Below, piece after piece: positions 1 to 19,741 of a stretch of DNA of 64,000 nucleotides. The notes beneath the pieces were generated by a model that was not told the DNA's origin, did no database searches, and worked only from the letters and a program-made list of their open reading frames with translations. How positions within the stretch are numbered: the stretch's first letter is position 1; each line of letters opens with the position of its first letter. The DNA comes from Nymphaea colorata (Eukaryota; Streptophyta; Magnoliopsida; Nymphaeales; Nymphaeaceae). The position numbers were made by a program, and so were the translations under genes. The DNA lies in contig NC_045141.1 of the NCBI RefSeq assembly GCF_008831285.2, positions 27,207,315-27,271,314 of the forward strand. Reading direction: 5' to 3'.

Positions 1-930
1 GAAATTCATTAATAAGAGCCACTATTTCAAGAGTTTTTATCTTCCTTTCGTTAATTCAATCACCTCCCTCTTTTTGGCCACCCACCAAAATCGATCCGAC
101 TTTTTCCCAAAGGGTTCTCTCTCGTGTGGATGAAAACTTGAGTTTCTGATGAATCTGCTTTTGTACGTGGTATTTCTTTAGAATATATTCCAATCAATCA
201 CAACTTTTCCATGGTAATGGTAGTGATTGAAGTATTGATTGGAATTATTATCCTAAAGATTTACTTCACACAATTCTTTACCCTTTCCGCATTCTACACA
301 CTTATGCTCTGGGTATTTTTTATATGAACTGGCAATATTCCTTGAGATTTCTCTTTCCCATCAATGGTCCTTTTATTGCCCTAGTCTGTGGTGGCCTATC
401 TGGCATTATCACTGTTTCTAGCCACCTTAAAATCTCCTCTTTACTTCCTTCTTTCGTTTTTAATGACAATGAATAGATGATTTGTCCATTTCTTGCTTCG
501 TACATCCATACATTGGGTTCTTAGTATTGGTGTAGCAATTCTTCAAAAATTACTTCTAAATCTCTGGGCCTTTTCTTGATAAAGAAGTCCTTCATTTCTT
601 GTAATAGTATCTCTTTCTGTGGCTGGTAATCTGATTGCACAAGCTCTTTTGTTAGTCCTATCTTGACGGCATATATGGCAGGAAGTATCCTGCCCTCAAA
701 TATTTATGGTTGGGCAACATATATTTTTAGAAAGATAAGAGGTGTTTTTATCACTTCTAGGTACCGCTTTGCTGCTTTGCATAATTCTGGGATTTCTTCT
801 AGTTCTTTAGCATTGCTGGTGTAAACAGTGTGAAGTAATCCATAACTGTGCACCATCTTTACTAAGTTTGGGTCTGTGTTTTTCCTCATGACATGACCAT
901 CTCACTTTCCCCGATCGGCCTCTGCCTTTG
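1..930 (-). pseudogene. decayed reading-frame remnants, retroelement- or pararetrovirus-like
   Basis: Two short open stretches on the minus strand (about 889-704 and 505-320) look like remains of one coding region: the interrupted frame between them still reads as ordinary protein, rich in Glu, Lys and Leu, with stops scattered through it. Beyond the 320 end a different frame gives a short Cys-x2-Cys segment after a basic run, like part of a zinc knuckle. No family is identified with confidence. A gag- or coat-like region of an LTR retrotransposon or an integrated plant pararetrovirus is possible. The remnant is broken by stops and frame changes and runs off the left edge of the window, so it cannot be a working gene here. 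Confidence 0.3.
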
Positions 931-3900
931 TGGGTACTCATCTGGGGTCTTTCCCTCTTGGGTTATACATGCAGATTCCTCTTTTACCATTCAGTCATAT
1001 ATGCGAACTCAGGCGAACTTCAACTTAAACAATTAATAGAAATCAAGACTACTCTACACATGCATAAACGGATTCATCACTTTTGGATAGTGATCATCCA
1101 TAAACGGATTTGATTAGTCTTTATCAATAGCCGTTTGCTCTAGACAAGTCGCATTTTTTTTAACCAAATAAGGTTTTCGGTAAATATGATCACCGTTGTT
1201 ACTGCTTTCTGCAGTTATAGTATAACTGGTATCCAGTGGTGTGTGATTTTTTTTGTGTTTAATTTGTTCATGTAAATAGTACTTTCATACCATATCTGAA
1301 TTTGATTCATAATTTGAACCCTATTCTAAATCTCAATCCAAATCCAAACCACATTATGATAAGTTAACAATAGAGACTTTCAATATGTATGGACTTTGCT
1401 TATTTTATTTATTTAAATCTAAATCCGATTCGGATGGTAAACATAAATTCCAATGCAATCTAAAGCCAATCTAGTTTCCTTTTGTACCACGTTTGATGGG
1501 AAGGAATTCCTTGCATCAATGGGAATAAAAAATTTTCCTGCCCATTAGTAAACATATTTTAGGAAATATCGGGAGTGAGATGAAATAGAAAGCCCATTTG
1601 GGCTTGGATTTGCTTCATGCATTGGCGGGAGATGCAGCCTCCGCTTCTTCGACCGTCGACGGTCGCAGGGAAGGATCAATGGAAGCATAAGGCGGCTCAG
1701 GAGGAGGAAGAAGAAGAGAGGGGCAATCGACCCAGGATGGGAACGGCTGTATATGGACCAGTATTGATTTTAGAATTTGTCAAAAAAAAATCTGTAGATG
1801 CACTGGTATTGATTTTAGAATCTTTTGATATTTTGCGATACTTATTGTATGATGATGTTTCTGTTGTGGTACTTATGATGATACTCAATGATTTCCAAAA
1901 TAAGAATTCATAGTCATCCTGTTTTTTATGGTGATACTAAGGCAGATTGGTAAAATTTTCTCTGGATCTTCATCTTAGCACATCAATTTCCAACAATTAT
2001 GTGGTCCTTTTAAAATTCATTGAGAAATTTATTTTGATAGATTTACTTGCTTCGGATTATTTAAAATTAATGCCCTACATCTATAGCAACTTGGCCATGA
2101 TCATGAATCTAATTTGTGCATTTGAGTACTTGAATAAAATGCAGCACTAGAAGTTTTGATCGGTTGGGCAAAATGAAAAGAGAACCCCTTTGTTGGTCTG
2201 CTTAGTTTAATAGTCATGTTGTGTGGTGGTCGTCTGGCACATGGCTTATGATTTTAATTTAATCGCTTTCTTTTAGTTAGAAGGTTTTTAACATAGTTAG
2301 TATACATAGGACTCACTTGCATGTTGTTCTAGGCTCACTTGTCTATCTTTTCTTTAATTTGCACTGGTGGGGAGCTAATACACAGGTAAGTTTTAGACGA
2401 ACATGTTTTGATTTTTCCACTAAGTACTTTACATTTGTTTTTCTTGTTATTTGTGTTATTTCTGCCCTATGTGCTTGAGCGTTGTATGTTCATCTTGGTT
2501 GCAAACATAATAGAGTAGAAATATTTTGTGTTTTGATTTTCTTTCTTATGAAAAAAAAAAATTGTTTTTGAGAAGACGTTCTACTTTTGTACAGAAACTA
2601 TGCTGAATTGGAAAACCCAAAATAAATACCCAAATTGTTCAAAAAAATTTGAATTTTGGTTTTCTGATATCCTTTTTTTCTGCAGAGGTAAAAAGCACTT
2701 AGTTTTGGTATAAACTCTTTACAATATAATGTTTTTTATTAACCTGGGTATGTGAACTTATCAGAACTGGAAAAGTCTGCCCCTGTTTTAGGTAGAACAT
2801 TTTTTTACTTTTGCTTTATGAATTAAAGTCTGAATGTGGGCCTGATTTTTGGTATGATGTTTCTCTACTATCTCTGATGTCATCCCACAAAATTCAGGTT
2901 TTTTTGAACTTTTAATGGTTTTTGACATATTTCTATATTGTTCCTTGTTTCTGTTTCTTGGGAACTATAATTCTGGAAACTAGAATTTTCTGCTCCATTC
3001 TCAGATTATTATGCTATGTAGAAAAGACATGTTCAATTGCACTTCTTTTTAGTGTTTTTTTAATTTTTCTAATTCCTATTTCTGATTTTTTTTTAAAACT
3101 TTTAGGCCTTTGTATATCTATCAAATAGAGTAAAATTCTGAACCTATCCACACTTACATTACAGGTTCAAGAATTTCCACTTACTTAAGGAGATGGGGGC
3201 TCCTTAGGACATGTATGGTGTTTTTGTTTTGATGTATGCGTATTGTTTTTGTGTATTAATGCTAAGAGGATTATCTCTTATCAAGTTTTGTTTGTGCTAT
3301 GTAGAGGTGTGACCTGTGGTTTGTTATGCCCTTTAGTTGTATTTTAGATAGGAAACCACAATTTGAGTCGTATATTTAGGATCTTTCTAAGTATATGCGC
3401 TAGTGAAGAAATCTTTGCGAGCTTCTTGTTGCATTTGATCATAGAACTGAGCTTGTGACTAAAATCAGCTCAAACCATTCAAGCCAATCCAACTTAGTCC
3501 TCGAAATGGTCTTTTAGGTATGTAGGAAAATGAGCTATGGAAGTAGCCATTTCCCTTCAGTAATAAATGATCCATCATCCAACCTTCTTCAAAGAATACC
3601 TTACAATAAGAGAATTTGTGGAAGTTGCTTACCAAAAGGCTATATTTTTATGAGAAAGTTCGAGAAGAACTTGTCCCTTGTGTTGTTATCCTTTTGCAAA
3701 ATCATAATTTCAAAAAGTTCTCATGTAACCAGGACACTGTACTAGTTAAGTTTTGGTGGAAATCTTACATTTAGAGTCCAACAATGTCCAATCCCATAGT
3801 TGTCATTAACATTTGCCATTTGATTTTATAAAAGCCAACACATAGGACTGTTTGTCTTGGGCTTCGTTCGGAAAAAGAAAAGTGCTTAATCCAAACCTTT

Positions 3901-6900
3901 TGCAAAACTTTCAATCAGTTGCTGACCTAACACCTATGAGAACTCGTCACCCTTAAACCAATCGTGCATTTATAATATTTTACTTTTATGAAAGAGTTGG
4001 TGAAGTTCATTTTTCTACCCAGCCAAACCATCTTGTTTTGCATTCACCCATCTCTTTAGGGAACATAGTTCTTGCCTCCTAATGATATACCATTTGATGT
4101 CAAGATCCTTTTGTAAAAGATAAAACTTTTAATTTTTTTGTACAAACATTTCAAAAATGGTTTCTCACACAACTATATGACTTTGCTTTACTTTTAGTAT
4201 CTCACCATGTAGAGGGAGAAAATTTCAAGTTTTTGTTTGTCAATCAATAGAAGAGGGAAGCTGAAAAAATCTTGGATATGAAAAGTGAAAAAAAATCCTA
4301 TGAAGCTAAGAAAGTTAAGAGTAGGAAATGCAATTGACTTTGGTGTTCAAGCATTTGCAAGGATTTAACATGAAAATATCATGAGAGAGAAGCCACAATG
4401 CTCTGTAAGATCTTGACAGGTAAAAAAATGAGAGTTGAGAGATGGGCTCGGGGCTTGTGTAGTCGTTCCTCTAAGTCAGTAATCGAGAGTACCGGGTAGA
4501 CATAAAGCTGATTTATGTCTATTTCGCAAAGATAAATGACTTATGAACCTTTGGATCGTCGAAAACTCATAAGGTGAAGCATGTTGGACACGTGACAAAG
4601 CTACACAACCACCAAAGTAGTGGAGCTTTGTAGCAACCTTTGAGGTGGTGAGTTATTCCCTCAAAGGTGAAGGTCAGCCTGAAAAGGAAAAAAAAAAGAA
4701 AGAAAATCAAATGCAAAAAAAAGGCAAAAAGCTGAATGCGAAAGATAGAAAAAAGAAAAAACAAAAAGTGCTTGCAAGAGATGAAAGACATGAAGGCTAA
4801 ACTCTCAGGAATTGAATGTGACTATCTTTTGCGACTGTTTGGTTCTGTGGTCAATATTTGCTCCTTTTTTTGATTACTTAAGATGTTGAGGATGATTCTT
4901 TTATGTTCATATTTTGAAAATTGAATGATATTTTCTTTTATGATTTGACAACATTGATGCGAAATGAAGCCTGATGCTTGTATGGTAGGTTATGTAAATG
5001 AATATCATATTATATGCACAACACGACACACAAGCTTATGAGTTAAGTTGATCATTTTTGAACTATTTCAATGTAAAAACTTGACATCTCTTGTTATGTT
5101 TTTAGGCTTCCTAAGCATAGGAGGAACTAACCAATCCTCCTATGATCTTCAAAGGTGTTTGTCCATTCCATTACCAAAATACTAGTCTTTTCATAGAATA
5201 GATGAAATCCCTCAAACATAGTATGTTCATATTGACTGTGAATTCCATCGTTTCCTCTGTTTCTAGGACGAACCATTTGGGATAGAAGTTTAAACCTGGC
5301 CCATTAGCTCATCGAGTATCTTCAACCTGCATAACCCCGACTTGGGGTATTTCTTTTGAAAAGCACCAACATTTTTAAAAAATTCTGTTGAAATTGCATG
5401 GTTTTTTGTGTCCCTGACTTCACTTAATCCACTAAAAGTTCAACTTAAATTGTGTTCAACTTGTTGCTGCGAAATAGAAGGCGGATTACCCATAACATAA
5501 AACTTGTTGTGACCAAAACAGGCGGCTAAATGAAAATCATTAGAATTAGAATTTGCTTTTGCTGTTTCAACTAAAAGTCGATGCCCTTTTTTGCAAAATG
5601 CTCGTTTATATTTGCGATTGGACAACTAAACCACATATTCGAAGATTCTGAGGAAGAGAGTCAATTGCTTAAATTTGAAAAAATTATGAGCACAAATAAG
5701 GGCCTCCTGTTAATGACGCAAAACTTGAGCGTTAATATGTAAATTTTTTTCTTCAAATTATGACATTTAACTTTGTTGAACTAAACGAGTATGATAATAC
5801 TACGCAAAACTCGACCGTTAATATGTAACCTTTTATTCAAATAATGACATTTAACTTTGTTAAACTAAACGAATATGATAATACAACTCAAAACTTACGC
5901 GGTAATATGTAACCTTTTCTTTAAATTATGACATTTAACTCTGTTAAACTAAACTAGTATGATAATACATTCTTCTTTTTCGTTTCGATGAGCAGTTCGT
6001 TTTTTATTTTTTATCGTTAAAATGACAACAACTAAAATATAAACTTTCACGTTTCTTGCTGACTATGCCATAAGAATTGTGATCTCGTTAACTATGCTAA
6101 AAATATTAGAAAGTTACTAGCTTTTTATCCTAGTAACAAAGTATCATTGATTAAAAGTAATACTAATAAAAAATGCAACTTTACTTTTACAAGTGAATTA
6201 TTTTAAACCATGATTAAATGCCTAGCTAATTGGCATGATCAACAATGCGCTCATCTATTTGCATAAACTGCCCTAATAAAAAATGAAAAAGAAATCAGCA
6301 AACCAGAACTGCCTTCTCTTTTTATTACTGCCACTTTTGCCAAAGATTTGCCTTGAAGAAGAAATGCCCAAACCTTAGACGGGCAATAAAAACACATGCA
6401 GTCGTTACATTTGAACGCATCATATATATATCAAATAGACACTTGAATAACTGAAATTTATACATAAACATGCTCTTGTCCTACCAACAAAAGCAGACCG
6501 ACCAGTAGTCCTTTATTTTAATCTTTATTTCTTATTACCACTGAAGTACAAGTGCAGTTGTCCAAAGTCCACAGAAATTTGCTGGACTCTTTCAGAAATT
6601 TTTATATCCTAAGAGGCACTTATAGAAATAAAAACAAATTTTTGGCATGTGAGAAAAAAAAGAAAGAAATATTGCGAAACTCGTGCCACCAACCCAAGGA
6701 CCGAACCGAAGGCTACAAACTTACTGGATGATGTATGATTTTAAATTTATAGTGTGCTGATTTTTTTTTTTTTGTTCAGCTGATGTATATTATATACGTT
6801 TGCATTGCAGTGGAACTGTGGAATCCTTTTACAAAAAAGCGGATGAATAAAGTCAAATGGATATGTGAAAAAAAAATCAGACAACAAAGGAAAAGAAGTT

Positions 6901-9479
6901 AAACCCGTCAATCCAAAAGAATGAATTCTTTCTATATAAGCGAGTTTTGGCGCAGAATGAATTCTTAGATTTGCCAAACCCTAAATTTCGTAATGAGTCC
7001 CCCAGGGTTTTTCCGAAATTAAACTGATCTTTGCTTTTTCTCCTCAAGTTTTTATTTGGTCATTAAAACATCAGCACCCAATTGTGAAAACTAAATTTTT
7101 AACAAGGTTTTTACAAAATTAAGACTTTTTTGAAGATGTCATCCAAACACCCACTTTGCTTGCTTTCACAAGGTCAGGGTCAACTCGTAGTAGAACCTCA
7201 ATTCATTTTGGTACTACCAACGACAGACCGACGCACCCAATCGGCAGCTTCACCGATTCAATTCACGAACCAATATTTTTAACAAAATTGACGAGTTGTC
7301 ACTTTCCTTGGTTGCATTTCGTATGTGTTCATGATCATGCATGCTGCATTATGGTTTATTATGAAAAAAAAAAAAAAAATCAACTTCTGGAATCATGACC
7401 TCATAATTTCAAAAAGGCAACAACTATTTGATGAAAGACATTGTTTGAACTCTAAAAAACAATAGATTCCTAAAAAAATGTTTGTAACAATAGACCTCAT
7501 ACCTTAAGCACCCTAAAAAAAGAATTGAAAAACAATAGATTTTGAAATTTTTGGAATAAGGTGGAAGGAAACTTTTTTCCACCGATTCAGGTGTTCAGTA
7601 TGTCCAAAAAAATATATATAGACAAGGGAAAATACTTTCCTGAGTGCTGCTGCTCTGCGAGAAGTGTATCACGAAACCCTCGAATGCAGTCTCAGAGTTT
7701 GTTTCATTCGGTCCTGTAATGCCATCGGTGGATCCTCTAAGCAAACGATGGACTCAAGAACTCCTCTGTTTGCTTCGCAGGTAACCAATTTTAAATCTGA
7801 ATCTGGTTACTTAGGATCCAATTAAATCAAATTGGTAATGGATAGATCGAATTCATGTCCAAGTCCTTTACATCCCTGCTTCAATGTGCTTCACGATACA
7901 AAACTACATCCATATATGTAAGGGCAATAATGCTTAAGTCATGTCCAAATTGGAGATCCAAGAAACTTCATATCTCAAACCATCAATATCTGTATTAGGC
8001 TAATCCACAAAGCTTTATTTGTGGGCTGAAGAGGAAGGGTCTTGCCATGTGTATGATGACAAAATGACCACCTTCCACAACAATTTTGGCAGCGTTATTT
8101 ATAATAGCACCAAATAAATCATAATAAAGAAAAAAGATATTGATGAGCAAAGAATCCCGGCAAGGATAAACTTCCACAAAAATAAAAGATAATGTAAAGA
8201 AAGAATCCCAGCTACGATTACAAACTTCTATCTTTAACGAGAAGATTCACGTAGATATTTGATGTAACTATCGGTCTTTTCTAGGAGCCCGTTCTCAAGT
8301 CATTTCCACATTTGCAATTGAAAGAGGATGAGGCGTTCATTCAGACCATGTTAATTTGGTCTAATATTCACTTGCATGAACTTAGAAAATCGAAATAAAA
8401 TCTACTAGATTGGATTCAGCCCAATTAAGTGCAGCTTACTTACATGGTAATTGCGTTCTTGCAAACGCAGTAGTCGCCTACATTAATATTTAGAAATTAT
8501 AAGACATGGGGAAAAAAGAAAGTACTGAAAATACAACATCAACCAGAAGAAAAATAAAAAAATATGACTTCAAAACATGAAATCGGGGCATCAAACTCAG
8601 TAAAATTAGACTAATAAGTGTGCATAGGTAGTGGCTGCTTAATGATTTCTTTAAACATAAATATTTGTTTCAAAGACTACGGTGGTCAAACATAAATTAT
8701 TGAACGATCGCAGAGAAATTTCCAAACAAGAAAATCCGGTGAGAAATGGGTTGACTTGTGACCTCTTTCTGAGGGCTATCGCGCAAAGCAGATTTTTCTC
8801 CACAAACCAACCTTTTAGCATTTATTGACAGAAAGGGCGACAAAGTTTAAACATTTTTCGTTTATGAGGACTCCAATCAAGTAAACGCTTGTTTCTATCA
8901 CCGTTTGGTTTCCTCTAACTTATGGTACGAGCCAACGTATTATCTTCCATGAAAAAAGAAAAAAAAAGAAAGTATTATTTGCACTTTACAACATAAACAT
9001 CAGAAATTTGATCTTTTTCTAACTCGTGTCCGTTATTTGCTAGTTGTTGGCAAAAGGAGGTCCCAGTTCAAAATTTTCAAAAAGTTAGGCCTGCGTTTGA
9101 AATTGGATGATCCGCAGAAAGGTAGGTCTTTAGCCGGTGAGCCCATGGTTTTGGGGCACCCTGTAACCTAACCATACACCGCCACGTCGTCAAAACCATC
9201 ATCTCTCCCTGGTTAGATATTTTCTTCCCTTCTTTTTGCTTTTAATTCCTCGGCGTTTTGGAATTTTTTTCTTTCAGGGAGTTCACATTGATGCGTCGTT
9301 AGGGTTAGTTCCGCTCGAATTATTGTTTTTGTTATTGGTTTTATTAATAATAAATTAACGGACTTAAGAATTTCCATAATTTGTTTTTCACATGTGTTTT
9401 GGACTTTTGTTTGTTTTGGGGGCCGAAGAAATCAGAAATGCAACCCGAATATAGTTGGAAAACTAAATATTGATGTTTT
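931..9479. other. gene-free AT-rich intergenic stretch
   Basis: No open frame on either strand shows coding character or a recognisable domain; all are short and interrupted. The sequence is AT-rich with many poly-A and poly-T runs. A three-copy tandem repeat near 5.7-6.0 kb is annotated separately. Around 9.1-9.5 kb the composition becomes more mixed, with CT-rich patches, which fits the promoter and leader of the downstream demethylase gene. Confidence 0.6.
5715..5968. repeat. three-copy tandem repeat, 84-86 bp unit
   Basis: Three consecutive copies start near 5716, 5802 and 5886. Each contains a CAAAACT motif, GTTAATATGTAA (GGTAATATGTAA in copy 3), a T-rich stretch, ATGACATTTAACT and a TATGATAATAC end. 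Copies differ by scattered substitutions and small indels, so this is an old minisatellite-like duplication. No coding role is apparent. Confidence 0.85.
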
Positions 9480-9553
9480 AGCAAATTTTTTGAAGGTAAT
9501 CGACAATTGGAAACAACAGTGGGGAGCATTGGAGCGTCAGGGCGCAGGGAAAG
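9480..9553 (+). other. candidate 5' leader exon of the demethylase gene
   Basis: A mixed-composition stretch ends in AAAG followed by a strong donor (GTGAGT at 9554). No other obvious gene starts here, and the first coding exon of the demethylase gene begins just after an acceptor at 13667, two bases before its ATG, so an upstream noncoding exon must exist. This donor is the best candidate seen. The 5' limit is unknown and only the 3' boundary is supported. Confidence 0.35.
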
Positions 9554-12500
9554 GTGAGTTGTGATATTTGGTGTGAGAGATTTGACTGCATATTTCAGGT
9601 TTTCAGTTGGCCCTTATGGTATAATTGCTTTTCATCGTTGCTTACCGGTGTGGATGTGAGGAATCTTGAATTGCCTCTGTTGGTTTTTTATCATCTGACG
9701 CATCTGGGACTTTTACGCACCCTGGAGATGCTTAATGGTTTTCTGGGATTGGAGAGTCTGTGTCAAAGCTTCTCTAAGGTGCTTCCCGTGTCACAATTGA
9801 TTTGGACCCAGGAAATGTCGAATCACGAGGTTTTTATTAGCTAGTGAGTTCTCATTGTGTGCGCACCATTTTTGTGGAATGATCGGATTTATGTGTTATG
9901 AATGCAATTGAATAAATTTGGAATTATATAGCATTCTCAATACTGAACAAAGACGAGTAATTGTGGTTCCAAACTTCCAATAATTCTATGAAGGTCTTGT
10001 TAGTTAGGCACCATGTTCTTCCCTTTGCTTCTCGCTCTATAATTTCCTGGTGGTGCCATGGTATTCTGACTACTTCACTGACTTGATTGCATTGAGGAAA
10101 ACCATGTTCAGCCTCATTCTTTTACGATTAGAAGTTTGTCAAGGTTCCATGGAAGGTCCATCATTAGAATCCTCCATTTTGAAGACGGCAGTAGCTTTTC
10201 TGATAGGACTTTTAGAATCTTTTCATTGTAATAACGATATATCTGCAAGCATTCCATGTTTGAAATTGCAAGCAGGCTAATATGAAAGACATGCATGTCT
10301 TGGGACATTAATAACTGAAGGGCTGGATTGTTCAATAATTTGTAAGCTGCTTATAATATTTAAATTGTGAATACATTGAACTTTGTCATAGGTTCTGGTC
10401 ATCCTTGTAGTCAAACCAAGGTTCATTATAACTTGCTGCATACCTATTTAAGTTGTTCATTCATGGGATTCTTCTACATAAAGCTACTTTCGATGCTATT
10501 CAGTGTCGTTTGGTTTCCAGAGAGATTTCGAGGTCCCTGCTTGCATGTCATTAAACGAAGCTGGACAAACGTGTTCCATCACCTGATCTCAATTGATCAA
10601 GGTGAACATTTTGCTTTGTCAAGGTAAACAATTCGGCTGATTCATCCTTCTTCTTTATTCTGTCGGCAGATAAAATTTTTGGGTCTTTGGCTGCCTCGGG
10701 AATAATTTGATGGTGATTTGGTTTCTTCTTGTCATCTGATGGTGCTTGTTTCCTGGTTTGGTTTTTGAGATCCCATGTGCTGTTTTGCTAGTTGCATGAT
10801 ATTCTTTCACTTAGTCTGTTTTGAATTGCTAATTGCATGATATTCTCACTTAGTTCCTAGTCTTAGTTTTGAATTGCGTTTTCTTGATTGAAATATGAAA
10901 GAAAACTATAAAATTCATGTTGAGATCATCAATGTTATGATAAGCATTAAAATGAAAAATGAAGGTGATTTTAACATGATTTTTGCCACGGAACGCCAAC
11001 CTTCAGGTTGATAGAGCTCAAGTCCTTCATATTTATAACGGATTTTTACAACTGTTTCCAAACTTTGCTACTAAATAAAGGAGCTATTATAATAAAGATT
11101 TCTCTTTCCTCATGACTATGGGATCTCTTACTTTTTATAACTTTTGTAGCATTTGGTAACTGCTGGCTGCATTACCATTCTTCCATGATGTTTCATCAGT
11201 GATCTTAATGCCTTTATTAATGGTGCTACATCGAGAGTCATCCTCATCCTTAATGTCATCTTCTTATTCTCCCTCAAACTAGACAACAATTTGCTGAGTC
11301 TCAGTTTGTTGCAGAGATCATGCTTAAAACTGGATCAAGTCCTTGCTTTGGTGAAGAAGTCGATGATCTTTATGGTCATCTAGAGGCCTTTATTGAGGCA
11401 TAAAACTTCTTCAGAAAGCACCGCCTTGGTCCCATGACAAAAAATAAAAATAAGCAACAAGATGATTCTAACATGGTTTTTGCCATTGAAGGCCACCATC
11501 AAACCATTAAGTTGATGAGCTCAAGTCCCTCATATTTATAAGGGATTATTAGAACTGTTTTCAATGATTGCTTCTAATTAAAGGAGCTGTTATCAATTAT
11601 CATAATGATTTTCCTTTCCTCATGATGATGGGATCTCTTACTTTGTTCCACTTTTACAGCATTTGGTAACTGCTGGCTGCATTACCATTCTTCCATGATC
11701 TTCGTCAGTGATATTAATGGCTTTATAATGGTGCTATGTTGAGAGTCATTCTCATCCTCACTGTCATCTAAGTTATTGATCTGATTTTTGCTTCTATTGA
11801 AATATTGAGAAAAAACTATTGAATACAAATTTAACTGAGTACAACAAGTTGTCAATGTCGGTGTCAGCTTTTTTTATAGAAAGATTTTGTTGTTTTATAA
11901 GACTGAAGAAAGGGAAACTAGGTCAGCTTGAAGCAACAAGGTATACTATATTCCTTATAGCAGGCCAATATGGGGCTGAAGAAAAATGAGCCCTAAGGAA
12001 GACAATTCGACACACACACATACACACGTATATATATTATGTATTTATATATATGTGTATCCAAATATGCCTTCTATGCATGCCTCCCAGTGTTTTAAGC
12101 TGTTACCCTTGAATCTAACCATATAGATAGGTGCAAAACATATAATGATATGAAAATATGAGCGAGTAAAACTAGAAAAGTTGATGTCTATATTGGATTT
12201 TATGAGCCAAAAATGCTAAAACTGTTTAAATTTTAAAACGTTGCAGGATCTAACTTGTACATGCAATTTGTGTGATTGTTCATGAGTCCTATAACTTCTA
12301 ACGTTTTGCATCTGTGTATATGGTTGGTTTTATGAAAGGTGACACAAACACACACACATATGTTCATGTATATGCTTGTGTACTTACCGTATGTATGACC
12401 AGCTGATCTGGGGTCCAGTTTTCCTAAAAAAATTTATTGGCTTACAGGTGCTTTGGAAGTAGCTTATCTATTTTGCTAGTCATCTGAATTTTCATTATTT

Positions 12501-13667
12501 TGCATCTTGTTAGCCTTAAGGAAACTGTGTCGTCGGAGGGGGGTCTTTTATAAATAGAGATAATTAATAATGGGTTGGATCCCCTTGTAGACCCAATGTC
12601 CTATTGTCATAAATAGGCTGTTACCCTAAGGGATTAGGGTTATGCAAGTAATGAGGATTACCTCTCGGTGAGAGGCAAGTTCAGGCCTGACTGTGTGTTG
12701 GAAGGGTGCGTGAGTTAGTGTTAATTACTGGAATTACACACACAACACTGACACATCTCATAACATTTCTCTTATATGGATGAAAAAAAATTATGGGAGA
12801 AAATAATAAATGTGTACATGCAAAATTTTAGGAAAGTGAGATTTGTGTCCAAGTTTTTGCAATCCTTTGTTTTCTCATCTGAAAAATGGAATGCCTAAAT
12901 TGGCCACAAAAGGAAATTTTAGCATGCAGGTTGGAGTTGATGCTTCATTGGAGATGGTTTGTTTGATTATGTGCATGTGACAATGTTAGTAATCAATGGT
13001 TAAGCATGTTGATGGTATTCAGGATAGTTTTTCTTAATCTTTACAAATGTGACCTATATATGATAATATGATTTTGGATTGATCCATGGGTCTTTTTAAC
13101 GCGATGATCGTCTCATATGCTGCTTTATCAAGAATTACTTGGAAACATGAGTTTCAAATCATTGATACAATAAGTATCTAAAAAATGATATTTTGGTCAG
13201 TGAAGAAGTTTAATCAACTTATTTAATAAAATTAAGTAACAAAATCCATAATGTGGAAACCACAAAATGGCATATAAGTAACACTTGTGCTTACCCTCAA
13301 GAAGTTTCTAATTAGATTTATGAGATGAACAGGCAAAATGTCATTGAAGTTTGAACATAAATAGTAATAAAATTTTCACATCTACTAATCTTCCTGCTGT
13401 ATAATATTTAAGATAAACTAATTTGAGTCTACTGATCTAACCTGCTTGGTTTGAATAAGACATCTTTTATCTAATTCCTGTGTGGGAATGCATGGTTGCA
13501 TACTCATGTATACAGAGGCAGGAGAATATGCCTGCATGCATGTACCACTACTAGCCTCTCGGTCCTTTGTGTGTTGAAGATTTCATACTTGTGAATCTGC
13601 ATAAACATAAAATTATCATTCGGTGTTTAGCTAATTATGTTGTCCTTATTCGATTTTCACTTTTTAG
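9554..13667 (+). other. probable 5' leader intron of the demethylase gene
   Basis: This 4.1-kb AT-rich stretch runs between a good donor and the acceptor TTTTTAG that precedes the ATG. No open frame inside shows family similarity on the plus strand. It holds a Copia deletion derivative (10966-11766). A stretch near 12.54-12.78 kb has a TATAAATA-like motif and short direct CACACA runs and might be a further LTR fragment, but no paired end was found. Long first introns in leaders often carry transcriptional elements; that is general knowledge, not something shown here. Confidence 0.4.
10966..11766 (-). mobile_element. internally deleted Copia-type LTR retrotransposon, minus orientation
   Basis: Two long direct repeats, 10966-11258 (293 bp) and 11463-11766 (304 bp), share most of their sequence, including CTCAAGTCC, CATATTTATAA, ATGGGATCTCTTAC and the 31-base block from 11151. 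Both begin TG and end CA. They flank about 204 bp. Read on the minus strand, the spacer ends in a purine-rich GTTTGAGGGAGAATAAG tract directly before an LTR, like a polypurine tract. Before it a frame reads IIDFFTKA followed by a typical RNase H C-terminal pattern with one stop. The copy therefore kept both LTRs and the last part of pol and lost gag, integrase and most of reverse transcriptase. No clear target-site duplication or primer-binding site was found. Confidence 0.75.
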
Positions 13668-13669
13668 TT

Positions 13670-19741
<6,072 letters not shown>

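Noticed and set aside
12540..12780. Possible additional LTR fragment in the leader intron
   Set aside because: A promoter-like motif is present, but no paired repeat, clear ends or coding remnant supports it.
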